Of a DNA stretch of 8,123 nucleotides, positions 1 to 5,768 are shown piece after piece (position 1 is the first letter of the stretch; each line of letters starts with the position of its first letter). The notes under the pieces are model-generated. The model saw nothing but the letters and a program-made list of their open reading frames with translations. It made no database searches and was not told the origin of the DNA. A program made the position numbers and the translations under genes. The stretch is from the NCBI GenBank assembly GCA_016291475.1, contig JAEEXJ010000122.1, forward strand, positions 1 to 8,123. Reading direction: 5' to 3'. Origin of the DNA: Lachnospiraceae bacterium. GTDB taxonomy: Bacteria > Bacillota_A > Clostridia > Lachnospirales > Lachnospiraceae.

Positions 1-744
1 GCCTCTTGCACTGGAGATGTAAGTCATCGTCAGCATGCAGAAAACGTATGTCTGTATCGCACCGGAAAACAGATCGAAGTAAACGTGAAGTGCTGCGGGC
101 CATCCGGTTGCTATCCAGCCCAGCAGTCCGTAGATCAGAGCCATCATTACCGTTCCGGAAAGGACGTTTGCGAAGAGACGCAAGCTGAGCGAAATGGGAA
201 CCGCTATGTCCGAAATGATATTGATGGGAAGCCAGATGGGAAGCCAGGGAGGAAGGGGTGAACACTTATCCTTCCACAGCTGTGAAGGCTTGGAGAATCT
301 GACCTCGCTGTAATGAATGATGGTAAAAGTAATGAGGGCCAGGGGAAGAGTCACACCATAATCCGCAGTGGGCGGTCTGAGTCCCAGAAGACCCGAGATA
401 TTTGATAAAAGTATGAAGCAGAAAAGAGTAGCTATGTAATTGAAAAATACCGGAGCTCCCTTTCCCATACCGCCTTTGACGGTGTTCATGAGAAACTCGA
501 CAAGAAGTTCGACTCCGTTCATGAATCCGCTCTTAGGAGCAAAGTTTTCTTCAGCAAGAGCTTTCTTGAATCCGCGACCCGCAATCACCGAGAATACCAT
601 CAGTATGAGCATCACGATCAATATACTCACATGAGTATTCGTGATGTATACCGTGTGTCCGAAGAACGAGTAATCAAACAGTCCGTGGACCATGAAATCG
701 ATATTATCTGCTGACAGCAGTAATCCGTATCCCAAATCCTTCAC
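1..744 (-). CDS. atpB: F0F1 ATP synthase subunit a, 3' end cut off by the window edge
   Basis: Membrane subunit of the F0 sector that forms the two proton (or sodium ion) half-channels beside the c-ring. I translated 248 codons without a stop; the C-terminus lies outside the window. The family hallmark is visible: the stretch PISLSLRLFANVLSG, with the essential arginine at residue 189, and several long hydrophobic segments (about residues 40-55, 105-125 and 190-212). The reading frame opens just upstream, and its first possible start is a GTG at 744-742, which overlaps the TGA of atpI as GTGA. However, the GGAGG at 749-745 touches that GTG directly, whereas a TTG at 735-733 lies 9 bases from it, so the true start may be the TTG (three residues shorter). 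It is the third gene of the atpZ-atpI-atpB order. Identity is very secure; the exact start is not. Confidence 0.96.
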   Translation of the reverse strand, partial: MKDLGYGLLLSADNIDFMVHGLFDYSFFGHTVYITNTHVSILIVMLILMVFSVIAGRGFKKALAEENFAPKSGFMNGVELLVEFLMNTVKGGMGKGAPVFFNYIATLFCFILLSNISGLLGLRPPTADYGVTLPLALITFTIIHYSEVRFSKPSQLWKDKCSPLPPWLPIWLPINIISDIAVPISLSLRLFANVLSGTVMMALIYGLLGWIATGWPAALHVYFDLFSGAIQTYVFCMLTMTYISSARG

Positions 745-1256
745 CCTCCGTGTTCATTATCTTTCGGCTTTTCATTCTCCGGAACAAGCTCCGGATGCAG
801 AGCGTCGTATTCTTCCTGGCTTAGGGGAACAGGGTCCTTTTCGCCAAAATATGCATTGTAGATCTTATGTGTGAGCGGCTGGAGATAAGCACCGATCTTA
901 AGGCACATATAAGCCGCAAAAAAAGCAATGGGATTAAGTCTGTCGGACATACAGAAGATCGCGATCAGTATTCCGAGGATCACATACCTCTTCAAATATC
1001 CGAAGTAAATCTTCTTCCGTGCATCTCCCTCAGGAAGGTCCAATGCCTTATCGAGGGTCCTGTACATATCGAGTGCCGAGACGATCGCGGTCAGTATTCC
1101 GAAGATCCAGGAAAACACCGGGGGGAATACTTTGAATTTCCCGCACAGAACTATTATCAGTACTACTGCAATTCCTAAGAGTCCTAAAAACACAATCCCG
1201 CTTATAAGTTCCAAAAGCGTTCTATTTCTTTTTTTCAGAACCGCCTTCAGACTCAT
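741..1256 (-). CDS. atpI: ATP synthase subunit I (AtpI-like accessory membrane protein)
   Basis: Small polytopic membrane protein of the AtpI family, which helps assemble the c-ring and, with AtpZ, has been linked to Mg2+/Ca2+ handling. The 171-residue product shows four hydrophobic segments (about 17-38, 44-62, 89-104 and 107-127). The last contains LNPIAFFAAYMCLKIGAYLQP, whose Asn-Pro and Lys are the usual family pattern. A charged, Pro/Glu-rich tail follows. I chose the ATG at 1256 because AAAAAGGA (1275-1268) precedes it by 11 bases; an in-frame ATG at 1280 would add eight residues but has no ribosome binding site. The gene overlaps the end of atpZ by 35 bases in another frame, and its TGA overlaps the atpB start. 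Sequence conservation in this family is low, so the call rests on topology and position. Confidence 0.88.
   Translation of the reverse strand: MSLKAVLKKRNRTLLELISGIVFLGLLGIAVVLIIVLCGKFKVFPPVFSWIFGILTAIVSALDMYRTLDKALDLPEGDARKKIYFGYLKRYVILGILIAIFCMSDRLNPIAFFAAYMCLKIGAYLQPLTHKIYNAYFGEKDPVPLSQEEYDALHPELVPENEKPKDNEHGG
745..749 (-). promoter_or_regulatory. Ribosome binding site deciding the atpB start
   Basis: On the minus strand the bases GGAGG lie inside the last codons of atpI. The spacing is 0 to the GTG at 744 and 9 to the in-frame TTG at 735. Normal Shine-Dalgarno spacing favours the TTG, while the GTGA stop/start overlap favours coupled reinitiation at the GTG. The next in-frame ATG (693) has no ribosome binding site. 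Confidence 0.6.
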
Positions 1257-1491
1257 TTCTACCGGGATCCTTTTTATCATCCGAAATGCTCATAGCAAAA
1301 CGGTATATATTCCTGAAACCTGCCAAAGCACCGATAAAAAAGAACAATATGGCTATCCATTTTGTTCCCAACTTCCTGTCCAGAAAGAACCCCAGTGCGC
1401 CCATACCCAATACAGGCACCAGCAAAAACAGGGTGAACTGAAACATCATGGACAGCGCCCGGATTACTTTGCGGTCATTATCCCTTCTCAC
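1222..1491 (-). CDS. atpZ: AtpZ/AtpI family protein, first gene of the ATP synthase operon
   Basis: An 89-residue protein with two membrane helices (about 17-37 and 44-60), a polar N-terminus and a highly charged C-terminal tail ending in KKK. The glycine-rich first helix (PVLGMGALGFFLD), the following short RKLGTKW loop and the end of helix two (GALAGFRNIYR) fit the AtpZ family (ATPase_gene1). These proteins work with AtpI and are encoded just before atpB. The GTG at 1491 is the first possible start after an in-frame TAG at 1512, and the residues MRRDNDRKVIRALS after it resemble family N-termini, which supports it over the ATG at 1449. No Shine-Dalgarno sequence precedes the GTG, and a -10 box lies only 9 bases upstream, so translation may be leaderless. 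The gene is divergent from the DUF402 gene. Confidence 0.87.
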   Translation of the reverse strand: MRRDNDRKVIRALSMMFQFTLFLLVPVLGMGALGFFLDRKLGTKWIAILFFFIGALAGFRNIYRFAMSISDDKKDPGRNESEGGSEKKK

Positions 1492-1500
1492 AACAGCCCA

Positions 1501-1529
1501 ATTATACCGCTAATTTGGTGAAAAGTCTA
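1501..1529 (-). promoter_or_regulatory. Probable promoter of the atpZ-atpI-atpB operon
   Basis: Reading the minus strand, a perfect -10 box TATAAT (1506-1501) is preceded after a 17-base spacer by TAGACT (1529-1524), which matches four of six bases of the -35 consensus. The expected transcription start is about 1494-1491, at or within a few bases of the atpZ GTG codon. Box quality and spacing are good; use of the promoter is an inference. Confidence 0.6.
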
Positions 1530-1548
1530 TCAATTCGACACTAATTTA

Positions 1549-1557
1549 TGCTATAGT
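1549..1557 (+). promoter_or_regulatory. Probable extended -10 promoter of the DUF402 gene
   Basis: The plus strand carries TGCTATAGT, an extended -10 element (TGn followed by TATAGT, five of six bases of the consensus). No convincing -35 box lies 16-18 bases upstream, as is common for extended -10 promoters. Transcription would start near 1564, giving a leader of about 60 bases that contains a small hairpin (TGCGG / CCGCA, 1571-1583). Together with the opposite-facing promoter at 1501-1529 it forms a compact divergent control region. Confidence 0.45.
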
Positions 1558-1624
1558 CAATGCAACTTGGTGCGGTTTCCGCAATAGGCATGACAAATTA
1601 TCCATAATCACAAAAGGAGGGCCC

Positions 1625-2104
1625 ATGGGCATCGAAAAACTGTTCCGCAGACGGATTATTCCCGCAGAATGCAGACTTCTCGAAGATGACGAGATCATAT
1701 ACTCCGACGAATCCATTCTTGTGACCAAATGGAAAACACTTAATCCCAAGACGGAATTTTCCCACGGAGCCAGCGTTTATGATTTTGAAAAGGGAATCAA
1801 GATAAGTAAATTCTACAGAGACGATGATTCTCTCCTGTACTGGTACATCGACATCGTGGAATTCAACTCGGGTAGCGATAAGAGTGAACTGATAGTGACA
1901 GATCTTCTGGCAGATGTGATCATATCACCCACGGGCAAGATGAAAGTAGTTGATCTGGACGAACTTGCGGAGGCCCTGGAAAAAGGACTTATCACCCAGG
2001 AGCAGACCGGCAACTGCCTCAGACAGCTCAACGACCTCCTTACCCTTATCTACAGAGACAAGTTCGATACATTGACAGAGCCCCTCGATTCAAGAGGGTT
2101 ATAA
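1625..2104 (+). CDS. DUF402 domain protein, possible nucleotide phosphohydrolase
   Basis: A 159-residue soluble protein that fits the DUF402 family. Visible hallmarks are the N-terminal RRRIIPAEC, the aromatic FSHGASVYDFEKG stretch, WYID at 73-76, and the acidic series TDLLADV (Asp93, Asp97) and VVDLDEL (Asp110, Asp112, Glu113). In characterised DUF402 members (the staphylococcal nucleoside tri-/diphosphatase and FomD of fosfomycin synthesis), conserved acidic residues bind metal and the enzyme cleaves nucleotide phosphate bonds; the substrate here is unknown. The start is firm: AAGGAGG at 1614-1620 ends four bases before the ATG. It is the only plus-strand gene in the window, divergent from atpZ and convergent with the ATPase gene, so it is a single-gene transcription unit bounded by its own promoter and the terminator region at 2115-2218. 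No membrane or signal segment is present. Confidence 0.85.
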   Translation: MGIEKLFRRRIIPAECRLLEDDEIIYSDESILVTKWKTLNPKTEFSHGASVYDFEKGIKISKFYRDDDSLLYWYIDIVEFNSGSDKSELIVTDLLADVIISPTGKMKVVDLDELAEALEKGLITQEQTGNCLRQLNDLLTLIYRDKFDTLTEPLDSRGL

Positions 2105-2114
2105 GATAAGACAT

Positions 2115-2185
2115 ATGACAGTGGGGGCGCTTTTCGTTCTGTCATCAGAATTCGATGACAAAACGAAAAGCGCCCCCACTGTCAT
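2115..2185. repeat. 71-base near-perfect palindrome of two inverted 31-base units
   Basis: The outer arms 2115-2138 and 2162-2185 are perfectly complementary over 24 bases (left arm begins ATGACAGTGGGGGCGC). After one mismatch (C2139/A2161) the pairing resumes for 7 more bases (2140-2146 with 2154-2160), leaving the loop AGAATTC. Read another way, it is two 31-base units (2115-2145 and 2155-2185) in inverted orientation, 30 of 31 bases matching. Each unit is itself bounded by inverted ATGACA/TGTCAT ends. It lies between two convergent genes, right next to a conventional terminator. No run of T follows it on either strand, so it is not a typical intrinsic terminator by itself. It could be a small non-autonomous element, an inverted duplication, or an extra transcription barrier or mRNA 3'-end structure. 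Confidence 0.9.
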
Positions 2186-2187
2186 TA

Positions 2188-2218
2188 AAATAGCCGGCGC
2201 ATCTTGCGCCGGCTTTCT
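2188..2218. terminator. Hairpin terminator between convergent genes, best on the minus strand
   Basis: AGCCGGCGCA (2192-2201) pairs perfectly with TGCGCCGGCT (2205-2214) around a three-base loop. On the minus strand, the ATPase gene's stop at 2234-2232 is followed by this stem and then by ATTTTAATG, a short U tract. On the plus strand the stem is followed by TTTCTC, a weaker tail. It probably ends the upp-to-ATPase transcription run and may also stop DUF402 transcripts. Confidence 0.75.
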
Positions 2219-2231
2219 CATATACTCTTCT

Positions 2232-4601
2232 TTAGAACTTTCTTGCCTGCTGGCAAGTGAAGTAAACAACCTGGTACTCTTTTGCAAGAGTCTTTACGAA
2301 CTCGGACGCACCCTTAAGCTTGGTGTCGTCGAGATTGACGAAAGGATCGTCGAATACAAGGAAAGGCTTCTCCGCATTATACATCGCATCAGCCATGGCA
2401 ACTCTTCTGCAAAGTCCCACAAGATCCTTATAGCCCTCGGAAAGGGTATCGGGAACTCTGGGCTGTCCCTGCTCGAGATAAGTTACATTCAGGTTAGCAT
2501 CGATGGTGTACTTCTTTTCATCGCTTCCGGTAAGCATTGCATAATACTTATCAAATGCAGCCTGTATATCCTTGATATATCTGGTATTGAAATTATCTCT
2601 TGCCGTTGCAAGAAGCTCTCTGGTCTTGCTGACAGTCTCATATCTTGCCTTAAGATTCTTGAGAGTCTCATTGCGGGTCTCGTACTCTTCACGTGCATTG
2701 TCCATTGCGGTGAAGATCTCTTCTGCCTCGGCGATCTCCTTCTTACAAGCATCCATGAGTTTCTCGTCATCCTTGATGGACTGCTCGCTCTTGGAAAGTG
2801 CATCTTCAAGATCTTCCACAGTGATAACGGACTCTTCGGGGCTTTCGAGAGAATCGAACTTGGAAATATCGTGATCGGCTTCAAATACGCTTACTCTCTT
2901 TGTTGCGTCCGCAAGGTCCTTCTCTCTTCCTGAGATCTGCTCGATCCTGGTAGCGATCTCACTTACGGGTATGGAAATCTCTGCTGCATCGGACTCGGGA
3001 ATAGCGGATCTTGTACCCATTACGGAACACTTCTTTACATACTCCTTAATGGCAGCAAGTCTTCCCTCGTAGTCGTATTCTTTGATGAGCTCTTCGTACT
3101 TCTTTTTCTTCTCACCGAGAGCCTCATATTCCCTTACCTGGTTTCTGAGGTTCATAAGATCTCCGGTAGCGGATCTTCCTACGAGTCTGATTCCTACGTT
3201 TCCGAGGAGATCCTGGGCATCCATTTCGGTGCCTTCGACAAGTTCCTCATCTTCGGCGATCTTGGTCATCAGTTCGTTATATCTTCTGGCAACACCTTCA
3301 CCGCTGGTCCTGGTCTCGTCATTGTGCTTCTTGTTAAGGATCAGTCCGTAGACAATAAGTGCAACACCGAGCACAGCAGCTGCTGCGATAAAATGGATCT
3401 TGGTAATGACTGCCGCAAGAACTGCCGCGAGGATGATAACGATTCCTCCGATGAGCATTGCGATGAACGGCTTATATTTTTCTCTCTGAGCTTCGAGAGC
3501 CTGGTTCTTAAGAATCTCCGCCTCATCTCTTCTGTCGGGAAGTTCATCCTTGAGTTCCTGGATCATGTTCCACTGATGAATGAGTCTGTCGATCTCTTTG
3601 GAATCGGGGATCTTCTTGCTGAATCTCTTGGTCTCGTCCTCAAGTCTCTCAGCCTCTGCGGGAGTAAGGTTATGAGATCTGATCTCCTTCTCGTCTTCCC
3701 TGAGCTTGGCAGCATCCTCCACCCACTTCTTGGCGGTCTCTTCGCTGGGAATCTCTCCCTCGAATACGCTCTTTGCGGCTCTCAGATCGTCCTCGGCCTT
3801 AACCTTGGCTCTCTTGAGATTGTCATAATTGGCCTTCTGCTCTTTCAGATCGAGATACTTTCTCAGTGCATCAAGACGTGCTCTGAGTTCCGCGGATCTC
3901 TTGGTATCTGCCTTTGCCTTTTCCGCAGCCTGCTCATTTTTATAGTTAAGCTCTTCGCAAAGGCTCTTCTGGGATTCGATATTTCTGAACAGATCCTTCA
4001 GTTTGGACAGCTCGGTCTCTTCTTTGTTGATAAGACCTGTAGCTCTTCCGGGATTAAGTCTGTCGCATTCCTTCTTGAGTGCTTCATCTGCGGATGCGAA
4101 GTTTCTCATGTCGTCATCTTTTTCGGAGACGCCGCCGATACGTGCACTGATATCGCTGGTTACGCTGGTCGCACAGTCCTGCTGAGAAACGAATGCGGTC
4201 TTTTCAAAAGAGTCCGAATCGATACCGAAAAGTGAGATACCTATTACAGGTTCAAAATCATGTGATGCCATTCCGGTCTCGGTATTCATGACCTTTGCCA
4301 CATCCTCGGATTCTTTGGTTCCGAAGGTTCTGTATATGCAGTACTTTACTCCGTCCTTTTCGAAAGTAAGGTTTCCGCCGTAAGTTCCGCCCTGCCAGGG
4401 TTTATAGAACTTTCTCTCGTTTTCGATCTCGGATCTGGATTTCTCATTTGAGAAACCGTAAAACATAACCCTGATAAATGCGGCGAGAGTGGATTTACCG
4501 CTTCCGTTTTCGTTGATAAAACTGTTGAGCCCGTCCGTGAAATCCTTGTCGACACCACTCAGCAATCCGAAATTCTCTATATGACAAGAAACGAGCCTCA
4601 T
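2232..4601 (-). CDS. SbcC/YhaN-like SMC-type ATPase with a central membrane hairpin
   Basis: A 789-residue SMC/Rad50-like ATPase, predicted to act with the neighbouring nuclease in processing DNA ends. The N-terminal ATPase half has a Walker A variant NENGSGKST (30-38), where the usual first Gly is Asn, the KFYKPWQGGTYGG motif (64-76) known from YhaN-type proteins, and a Q-loop (FVSQQD, 137-142). Long charged coiled-coil regions occupy roughly 165-375 and 430-690. Between them lie two hydrophobic helices (about 379-400 and 402-422) instead of the CxxC zinc hook of SbcC/Rad50. The C-terminal half has the signature LSEGYKD (720-726), Walker B FLVFDDPF (747-754) and D-loop NLDD. The H-loop position reads TCQQ instead of TCH, and the protein ends six residues later. 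The ATG at 4601 is preceded by GGAGGA nine bases upstream and overlaps the nuclease TGA as ATGA. It is shorter than SbcC and resembles YhaN most. Confidence 0.87.
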   Translation of the reverse strand: MRLVSCHIENFGLLSGVDKDFTDGLNSFINENGSGKSTLAAFIRVMFYGFSNEKSRSEIENERKFYKPWQGGTYGGNLTFEKDGVKYCIYRTFGTKESEDVAKVMNTETGMASHDFEPVIGISLFGIDSDSFEKTAFVSQQDCATSVTSDISARIGGVSEKDDDMRNFASADEALKKECDRLNPGRATGLINKEETELSKLKDLFRNIESQKSLCEELNYKNEQAAEKAKADTKRSAELRARLDALRKYLDLKEQKANYDNLKRAKVKAEDDLRAAKSVFEGEIPSEETAKKWVEDAAKLREDEKEIRSHNLTPAEAERLEDETKRFSKKIPDSKEIDRLIHQWNMIQELKDELPDRRDEAEILKNQALEAQREKYKPFIAMLIGGIVIILAAVLAAVITKIHFIAAAAVLGVALIVYGLILNKKHNDETRTSGEGVARRYNELMTKIAEDEELVEGTEMDAQDLLGNVGIRLVGRSATGDLMNLRNQVREYEALGEKKKKYEELIKEYDYEGRLAAIKEYVKKCSVMGTRSAIPESDAAEISIPVSEIATRIEQISGREKDLADATKRVSVFEADHDISKFDSLESPEESVITVEDLEDALSKSEQSIKDDEKLMDACKKEIAEAEEIFTAMDNAREEYETRNETLKNLKARYETVSKTRELLATARDNFNTRYIKDIQAAFDKYYAMLTGSDEKKYTIDANLNVTYLEQGQPRVPDTLSEGYKDLVGLCRRVAMADAMYNAEKPFLVFDDPFVNLDDTKLKGASEFVKTLAKEYQVVYFTCQQARKF

Positions 4602-5710
4602 AAGTTGATTTCCTCCCCCTTAAGCACCTGAACGGCGCATCTGACTATACGTCCTTTCTCCTCCTCGCTTAATCCTTCCTCTGACTGAAGAAGTCTTACG
4701 AGTTCTCCCTTGAGGGAAGCTTCATGGAGATATTCGTCATAGTCGATAGCGATCTTGCTGTTGTCCTTAACTTCCGCATAGAAAAATCTGTCGACAGCAT
4801 TTCTCTTGATGTGCTCGAAATCTTTTTCGATATTTACATCCGCTTCACCGGTAAGAATAATCCTTACAAGATCCTCGGAAGTTGCATCGGAAGCCTTGAT
4901 GGCATCGCCGATACACTTATCGATTTCGGGAGTGGTCATGCATTCGGAGATATCAGCTTTGATCTCGTAGATATTTCTCTTTGCAAAAGGAACAAATTTG
5001 GAATCAAATGAAAGATTGTCTTCATCGATGTCGATAAGGACAAATCCGTGCTCACCGCACTCGTCGAATCCGCGGCCTTCAACGCATCCCGAATAGCAAT
5101 ACTTTCCTCTTGAAGGAAGTTCGCCTTCGGCAAAAGTATGATAGTGGCCGAGTGCAAGATAATCTATGTTTCTGTTCTTGAGCCTGCCAAGGTCAATGCT
5201 GTCAGCCTTGTCCTTGCCCTGATACTTATCCGCACATCCGTGCATGATAACGATGTTCATGGCTTCATACTCAAGATTAAGCTCTGTGTAAGCCTTGTCG
5301 AATCCGTCCTCGCCGGGGATGATACCCGTGATGGTAATCTTCTTGCCGCCGGGAATGGTAAGTGAATAATTCTGAATTCCCTCTTTATCGAAGATCTTCA
5401 GATTTGCGGGAAGACTTCCCGATTCGAAATATCCGGTCTCGTCATGATTACCCTTCAGATAATAAAAGAGAACTCCGGGATGTTTCTCGAATGCATCGCG
5501 AACTCTGTTAACCGCTCCCACTCTCGCACGGCTGGTATCAAAGAGATCGCCCGCTATAATAACGGCTCTTACTCCGTTTTCATCTGCGTAATCTGCGATA
5601 TTGCAGAACGTGTCCAGGATCTCGTCCCTTCTTGTCGCAGCTTTTGACTTGTCCAGCTTGGATTCCATTTTGGAATCAAGGTGGGCGTCTGCCAAGTGAA
5701 TAATCTTCAT
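4598..5710 (-). CDS. SbcD/YhaO-like metallophosphoesterase (DNA repair exonuclease)
   Basis: A 370-residue calcineurin-like phosphoesterase of the Mre11/SbcD/YhaO group. The two-metal active-site motifs appear in order: DAH (8-10), GDLFD (54-58), GNHD (87-90), MHG (156-158) and GHYH (188-191). Family members are Mn2+-dependent exo/endonucleases that work with a Rad50/SbcC-type ATPase at DNA double-strand ends. The C-terminal part (about 235-370) fits the capping and ATPase-contact region in position but shows no motif I can name. The ATG at 5710 is preceded by the purine-rich AAGAGGGG (5719-5712). Its TGA overlaps the ATG of the ATPase gene, so the pair is translationally coupled, as expected for a two-subunit complex. 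All metal ligands seem intact. The choice between SbcD and YhaO is made mainly from the partner protein. Confidence 0.9.
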   Translation of the reverse strand: MKIIHLADAHLDSKMESKLDKSKAATRRDEILDTFCNIADYADENGVRAVIIAGDLFDTSRARVGAVNRVRDAFEKHPGVLFYYLKGNHDETGYFESGSLPANLKIFDKEGIQNYSLTIPGGKKITITGIIPGEDGFDKAYTELNLEYEAMNIVIMHGCADKYQGKDKADSIDLGRLKNRNIDYLALGHYHTFAEGELPSRGKYCYSGCVEGRGFDECGEHGFVLIDIDEDNLSFDSKFVPFAKRNIYEIKADISECMTTPEIDKCIGDAIKASDATSEDLVRIILTGEADVNIEKDFEHIKRNAVDRFFYAEVKDNSKIAIDYDEYLHEASLKGELVRLLQSEEGLSEEEKGRIVRCAVQVLKGEEINL

Positions 5711-5726
5711 GCCCCTCTTCCTTTCC

Positions 5727-5755
5727 TATATATCCGAGCCCTTTGCCCTCCGCAA
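5727..5755 (-). promoter_or_regulatory. Possible weak promoter before the nuclease/ATPase pair
   Basis: In the 58-base gap upstream of the nuclease gene, the minus strand has TTGCGG (5755-5750), a 17-base spacer and TATATA (5732-5727, five of six bases of the -10 consensus). The -35 half matches only three of six bases, and the predicted start would leave a leader of about ten bases that barely includes the ribosome binding site. No hairpin terminator is seen in this gap, so read-through from the upstream genes is at least as likely. Confidence 0.25.
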
Positions 5756-5768
5756 AAAAGCTTTCGTA

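Noticed and set aside
1464..1478. Tiny overlapping open frame (ATG plus three codons and TAA) inside the start of atpZ, just after AGAAGGG
   Set aside because: The spacing from the purine run to the ATG is only three bases and four codons are easily found by chance; no support for a regulatory leader peptide.
1571..1583. Small hairpin in the leader of the DUF402 gene (TGCGG, TTT loop, CCGCA)
   Set aside because: A five-pair stem is too short to support a riboswitch or attenuator claim, and no T tract follows.
2115..2185. Possible CRISPR repeat-spacer unit or phage attachment site
   Set aside because: There are only two units in inverted, not direct, orientation, with no spacers, cas genes, integrase or tRNA nearby.
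2115..2933. Plus-strand open frame of 272 codons starting inside the palindrome
   Set aside because: It has no ribosome binding site, passes through the palindrome and terminator, and is otherwise antisense to the conserved C-terminal half of the ATPase.
3324..4235. Long plus-strand open frame (303 codons) opposite the ATPase gene
   Set aside because: It lies wholly within the well-supported ATPase coding sequence on the other strand; its Leu/Ser/Cys-rich translation shows no recognisable domain and looks like a shadow of codon bias.
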